Position numbers and translations under genes: made by a program. The notes under the pieces were generated by a model. It saw only the letters and a program-made list of their open reading frames with translations, did not search any database and was not told where the DNA came from. Source: an uncultured Eubacteriales bacterium (GTDB lineage Bacteria > Bacillota > Clostridia > Oscillospirales > Oscillospiraceae). From it: a stretch of 9,221 nt of DNA. Positions 6,319 through 9,221 of this stretch are shown one piece after another. How positions within the stretch are numbered: position 1 is the stretch's first letter; the number at the start of each line of letters is the position of its first letter. The stretch lies in the NCBI GenBank assembly GCA_902461475.1, contig CABPXX010000033.1, positions 1 through 9,221 of the forward strand, written 5' to 3'.

Positions 6319-7608
6319 TTATTGAATTTCTCCCAGCAGAATGCCATCTCCCACTCCGGTGATGGTCACTTGCCGCAGCTGGTTGTGGAGGTCTTCTCCC
6401 GCAGCCCGCACGGCCACATAGTTGGGGGCGTGGCCCTGCCACAGCCCCTCCTTTTCCTCCTCAAAGAGGACGGGGAGGGTGGACCCCACCAGGGCCTGCA
6501 AATAGGCTTCCTCCATCTCCCGGGCCACTGCCTGGGCGGCCTGGGCCCGCTGCTCCTGGACGGCGTGGGGAATCTGCCCGGCCATGGTGGCGGCAGGGGT
6601 GCCGGAGCGGCGGGAGTAGGGGAAGATATGCATGGAGGAGAAAGCGCAGCGGCGGATGAAGTCCAGGGTCTGGGCAAACTCCTCCTCCGTCTCCTGGGGG
6701 AAGCCCACGATGAGGTCGGTGGTGATGGCGGGGCGGTCGAAATACTGGTTGAGCCACTGCACCGACTGGAGATAACGGGCGGTGTCGTACTTACGGTTCA
6801 TCCGCTTCAAGGTCTCATCACACCCGGACTGCATGGACAAGTGGAAGTGGGGGCACAGGTTGGGCAGCGCCACCGCCCGCTGACAGAAGTCCTCGGTGAT
6901 GGTGCGGGGCTCCAGAGAGCCCAGACGCACCCGCAGCTGGGGCACGGCGTGGCACAGGGCCTCCACCAGGTCGATGAGGGTCTGGCCCTCCTTCAAATCC
7001 CGGCCCCAGGAGGAGATTTCAATGCCGGTGAGCACGATTTCCCGGTACCCCTGGGCCTCCAACTCCTTGGCTTGGTCCACCGCCTCAGAGAGGGGCAGGG
7101 AGCGCACCGGGCCCCGGGCATAGGGGATGATGCAGTAGGTGCAGAAGTTGGTGCACCCGTCCTCCACCTTGAGCATGGCCCGGGTGCGGCCCACCTGGCC
7201 CCCGGCGGTGAGCCGTTCAAAGTCCCGGCGGCGCAGGGACTCGTCCACCTGGACGATGGGGGCGGCGTGGTTCTTGAGCTGCCCCTCCAGTAGATCCAAA
7301 AACTCCATGCGCCCGGCAGTGCCGGACACCAGGTCCACCCCCAGGGCGGCCACCGCCTCCGGCTCAGTCTGGGCGTAGCAGCCGCACACCGCCACCACCG
7401 CCTGGGGGTTCATCTTTTTGGCTCGGCGGATGACGTTGCGGCACTTCTTGTCACTGACAGCGGTGACGGTACAGGTGTTGATGATGTAGGCGTCGGCCAG
7501 GTCCTCAAAGGGGACCAGGGTGTGGCCGCGGCGGAGCAGCTCGCGCTCCATGGCCTGGGTCTCATATTGGTTGACCTTGCAGCCCAAGGTGTAGATGGCA
7601 ATGTCCAT
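6319..7608 (-). CDS. mtaB: tRNA (N6-L-threonylcarbamoyladenosine(37)-C2)-methylthiotransferase MtaB
   Basis: A 429-residue radical-SAM methylthiotransferase that converts t6A to ms2t6A at position 37 of ANN-decoding tRNAs. The N-terminal UPF0004 domain has the three cluster-binding cysteines C10 (TLGCKVNQYE), C46 (NTCTV) and C77 (CGCYAQ). The radical-SAM domain has the C152-x3-C156-x2-C159 motif (GCTNFCTYCIIPYARG). A C-terminal TRAM-like segment covers about residues 370-429. The TLGCKVNQYE start and the length point to the MtaB (YqeV) subgroup, not MiaB or RimO. The ATG (7606-7608 on the minus strand) is preceded by AGGAGG (complement of 7614-7619) at five bases. It is transcribed leftwards from its own promoter and shares a terminator with the convergent secreted protein gene. 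All catalytic cysteines are intact. Confidence 0.95.
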   Translation of the reverse strand: MDIAIYTLGCKVNQYETQAMERELLRRGHTLVPFEDLADAYIINTCTVTAVSDKKCRNVIRRAKKMNPQAVVAVCGCYAQTEPEAVAALGVDLVSGTAGRMEFLDLLEGQLKNHAAPIVQVDESLRRRDFERLTAGGQVGRTRAMLKVEDGCTNFCTYCIIPYARGPVRSLPLSEAVDQAKELEAQGYREIVLTGIEISSWGRDLKEGQTLIDLVEALCHAVPQLRVRLGSLEPRTITEDFCQRAVALPNLCPHFHLSMQSGCDETLKRMNRKYDTARYLQSVQWLNQYFDRPAITTDLIVGFPQETEEEFAQTLDFIRRCAFSSMHIFPYSRRSGTPAATMAGQIPHAVQEQRAQAAQAVAREMEEAYLQALVGSTLPVLFEEEKEGLWQGHAPNYVAVRAAGEDLHNQLRQVTITGVGDGILLGEIQ

Positions 7609-7638
7609 AAGGGCCTCCTGAATGCAGCGTTTTTCTTA

Positions 7639-7667
7639 ATTATACCATTTCCCTAGGATTTTGTATA
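7639..7667 (-). promoter_or_regulatory. Promoter of mtaB (minus strand)
   Basis: Read on the minus strand, TATACA (complement of 7662-7667) and TATAAT (complement of 7639-7644) are 17 bases apart. The -10 is a perfect consensus and is preceded by TGG, forming an extended -10. The expected transcript start is near 7632, about 24 bases before the mtaB start codon. Confidence 0.8.
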
Positions 7668-7669
7668 GG

Positions 7670-7698
7670 TTTACATTTCACCAAAAATGTGGTATACT
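7670..7698 (+). promoter_or_regulatory. Promoter of the HD nucleotidase / ACT / PFL cluster
   Basis: TTTACA (7670-7675) and TATACT (7693-7698) are separated by exactly 17 bases, and TGG (7690-7692) makes an extended -10. The predicted start near 7705 gives a leader of about 24 bases. Its -35 is only two bases from the -35 of the opposed mtaB promoter. Confidence 0.8.
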
Positions 7699-7728
7699 TC
7701 CCCTACTTTGTGAAAAGAAGGTGGAAGG

Positions 7729-8304
7729 ATGTCGTCCAGCTTTTTTGCCTATATCTTCCGGATGCGCTACATTGCCCGCTGGGCGCTCATGCGCAACACC
7801 CGCACGGAAAATGTGGAGGAGCACTCCTATGAAGTATCCGTGTTGGCCCACGCCCTGGCGGTGGTGGGGCAGGAGATCTTTCACAAGGACGTCAACCCGG
7901 ACCGGGTGGCCACGGCGGCGCTGTTTCACGACGCCCCGGAGATCATCACCGGCGATCTTCCCACCCCCATCAAATACTTCAATCCCGCCATCAAGTCCGC
8001 CTATGACCAGGTGGAGGCGGTGGCCCAGGACAAGCTGCTGGGGATGCTGCCCCACGAGTTGACAGAGGCCTATACACCTCTGTTGCGGGTGGAGGACCCC
8101 CAGGTGTGCCGATACATCAAGGCCGCCGACAAGCTGGCGGCGTGGCTGAAGTGCCTGGAAGAGCGGAAAGCGGGGAACCGGGAGTTTGTACAGGCGGAGG
8201 AGGAGACCCTCCACGCCCTGAAGGATATGAACATGGACGAAGTGACCTGGTTTTTGGAGCACATGGGGGAGGCCTTCGGCCTGACCCTGGACGAGCTGGG
8301 TTAA
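7729..8304 (+). CDS. YfbR-like HD-domain 5'-deoxynucleotidase
   Basis: A 191-residue HD-superfamily phosphohydrolase resembling Escherichia coli YfbR (199 residues), which removes phosphate from deoxyribonucleoside 5'-monophosphates in a metal-dependent way. The metal-binding residues appear as H32 (VEEHS), H67-D68 (LFHDAPE) and D134 (IKAADKLAAWLKCLEE). The other family positions are also present: R17-W18, E71 and the GDLPTPIKYFN loop (75-85). The likely role is dNMP turnover in nucleotide pool balance in the cytoplasm. AGAAGG (7716-7721) lies seven bases before the ATG. It is the first gene after a strong divergent promoter, and no terminator separates it from the ACT-domain gene 48 bases downstream, so the two are probably co-transcribed. 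Exact substrate range cannot be judged from sequence. Confidence 0.9.
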   Translation: MSSSFFAYIFRMRYIARWALMRNTRTENVEEHSYEVSVLAHALAVVGQEIFHKDVNPDRVATAALFHDAPEIITGDLPTPIKYFNPAIKSAYDQVEAVAQDKLLGMLPHELTEAYTPLLRVEDPQVCRYIKAADKLAAWLKCLEERKAGNREFVQAEEETLHALKDMNMDEVTWFLEHMGEAFGLTLDELG

Positions 8305-8352
8305 ATTGCGTAGACAGCGGGGAGATACCCCGAAGAATAGGGAGGAATTTTC

Positions 8353-8622
8353 ATGAGAGCCATTATTACGGTAGTCGGCAAGGATCAGGTGGGCATCATC
8401 GCCTCTGTGTGCGGCGAAATCAGCCAGCGCAACGTCAACGTGCTGGACATCAGCCAGACCATTTTGCAGGACTATTTCACCATGGTCATGCTGGTGGATG
8501 TGTCCAAGTGCTCCATCCCCTTTGCCCAGTTGGCTAAGGAACTGGCCGACAGCGGCAAGGAGCGGAGCTTGGACATTCGGGTGCAGCGGGAAGACATCTT
8601 CAACGCCATGCATCGGATTTGA
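8353..8622 (+). CDS. ACT domain-containing protein (UPF0237 family)
   Basis: An 89-residue protein that is essentially one ACT domain, a small ligand-binding regulatory fold that often binds amino acids. The strand-turn motif ITVVGKDQVGIIASV (residues 5-19) includes the DxxG ligand-binding turn (D11-G14), followed by the NVNVLDISQTI strand. Length and sequence fit the UPF0237 family, in which such proteins are stand-alone and commonly encoded just before a PFL/UPF0210 gene, as here. A GcvR-like regulatory role has been suggested from the ACT fold but is unproven. GGGAGG (8340-8345) is seven bases before the ATG. The stop codon is 11 bases from the next start, so the two genes are almost certainly translated from one mRNA. 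Confidence 0.92.
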   Translation: MRAIITVVGKDQVGIIASVCGEISQRNVNVLDISQTILQDYFTMVMLVDVSKCSIPFAQLAKELADSGKERSLDIRVQREDIFNAMHRI

Positions 8623-8633
8623 GGTGACAGAAC

Positions 8634-9221
8634 ATGCTCAATCAACAGGACATATTATCCACCATTCACATGATTGACCAGCAGAACCTGGATATCCGCA
8701 CCATCACCATGGGTATCTCTCTGCTGGACTGCTGCCACTCCGACCCCAAGGTGGCCTGTGAGAAGATTTACGACAAGATCACCACCTCTGCCCAGAACCT
8801 GGTGAAGACCGGAGAGAACATTGAGGCGGAGTTCGGTATTCCCATCGTCAACAAGCGCATCTCGGTGACTCCCATCGCCCTGGTGGCAGGGGCTTCGGAC
8901 ACCGACGACTATGTGCCCTTTGCCCAGGCCCTGGACCGGGCGGCCAAGGAGACCGGCGTCAACTTCATCGGCGGCTTCTCCGCCCTGGTGCAGAAGGGCA
9001 TGACCCGGGGGGACCGCAACCTCATCGCCTCCATTCCCGAGGCTCTGGCGGTCACCGACCTGGTGTGCTCCTCCGTGAACATCGGCTCCACCAAGGCGGG
9101 CATCAACATGGACGCCGTGAAGCTCATGGGCGAGACCGTGAAGGCCTGTGCGGACCGCACCGCCCACCAGGGCGGCTTCGGCTGCGCCAAGCTGGTGGTG
9201 TTCTGCAACGCCGTGGAGGAT
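8634..9221 (+). CDS. PFL family protein (UPF0210/DUF711), 3' end outside the window
   Basis: The first 196 residues are present; family members are about 450 residues long, so a little over half is missing at the right edge. Recognisable segments are [15 protein letters not shown] (19-33), [27 protein letters not shown] and the [17 protein letters not shown] region. The family has a barrel fold related to pyruvate-formate-lyase-type enzymes, but no reaction has been firmly assigned. The nearly constant pairing with the UPF0237 ACT protein suggests that the ACT protein senses a ligand or regulates it. The start is fixed by GAGGTG (8621-8626), which overlaps the stop codon of the ACT gene and lies seven bases before the ATG. 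The frame is open to the last base with no disruption. Confidence 0.93.
   Translation, partial: MLNQQDILSTIHMIDQQNLDIRTITMGISLLDCCHSDPKVACEKIYDKITTSAQNLVKTGENIEAEFGIPIVNKRISVTPIALVAGASDTDDYVPFAQALDRAAKETGVNFIGGFSALVQKGMTRGDRNLIASIPEALAVTDLVCSSVNIGSTKAGINMDAVKLMGETVKACADRTAHQGGFGCAKLVVFCNAVED

Noticed and set aside
3410..6442. A 1010-codon open frame on the minus strand antisense to the secreted protein gene
   Set aside because: It mirrors the G/C third-position bias of the plus-strand gene, gives a low-complexity Gly/His/Leu/Val-rich product, has no ribosome site, and runs through the terminators at both ends. The plus-strand gene has a signal peptide and clear modules.
6262..7293. 343-codon plus-strand open frame opposite mtaB
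   Set aside because: It starts inside the terminator region and is antisense to a complete MtaB with all cysteine motifs. The NRPDNL similarity to the opposite-strand frame comes only from the palindromic terminator.
8318..8332. Small hairpin CGGGG-AGATA-CCCCG between the HD and ACT genes
   Set aside because: Five base pairs with no T-run after it; too weak to call a terminator and probably chance.
7678..8613. 311-codon minus-strand open frame across the HD and ACT genes
   Set aside because: It is antisense to two well-recognised proteins and their ribosome sites, and no ribosome site or domain supports it.

Overview
The window comes from the chromosome of a GC-rich anaerobic Firmicute, most likely gut Clostridia of the Oscillospiraceae type (Flavonifractor/Oscillibacter-like). 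This is inferred from a pyruvate:ferredoxin oxidoreductase, Shine-Dalgarno sites of the AGGAGG type, G/C-biased third codon positions, RNase J instead of an RNase E-type enzyme, MtaB, and the ACT/PFL (UPF0237/UPF0210) gene pair. No mobile element, CRISPR array, tRNA or rRNA was seen.

Layout. Positions 1-495 hold the C-terminal end of a pyruvate:ferredoxin oxidoreductase gene, closed by a strong hairpin terminator (513-545). A ComF-type phosphoribosyltransferase follows (594-1244). Next is a 446-base gap (1245-1690) with no convincing gene but several inverted repeats and a candidate extended -10 promoter; it may be a long structured leader for the next gene, RNase J (1691-3349). A weaker terminator and a candidate promoter separate RNase J from an 898-residue secreted protein built of tandem Ig-like modules (3566-6262). 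That gene converges on a minus-strand mtaB gene (6319-7608), and a 20-bp perfect hairpin between them can serve both strands. Upstream of mtaB, two back-to-back promoters drive mtaB leftwards and a rightward three-gene cluster: a YfbR-like HD nucleotidase (7729-8304), a UPF0237 ACT-domain protein (8353-8622) and a PFL/UPF0210 protein cut by the window end (8634-9221).

Function. Most of the content is housekeeping: pyruvate oxidation, RNA decay and processing, tRNA ms2t6A modification and nucleotide clean-up. The parts that may be new are the secreted repeat protein (no recognised function, two modules with helical insertions), the inverted-repeat-rich region before RNase J, and the joining of an HD nucleotidase to the poorly understood ACT/PFL pair. 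I found no clear multi-gene defence or biosynthetic system.
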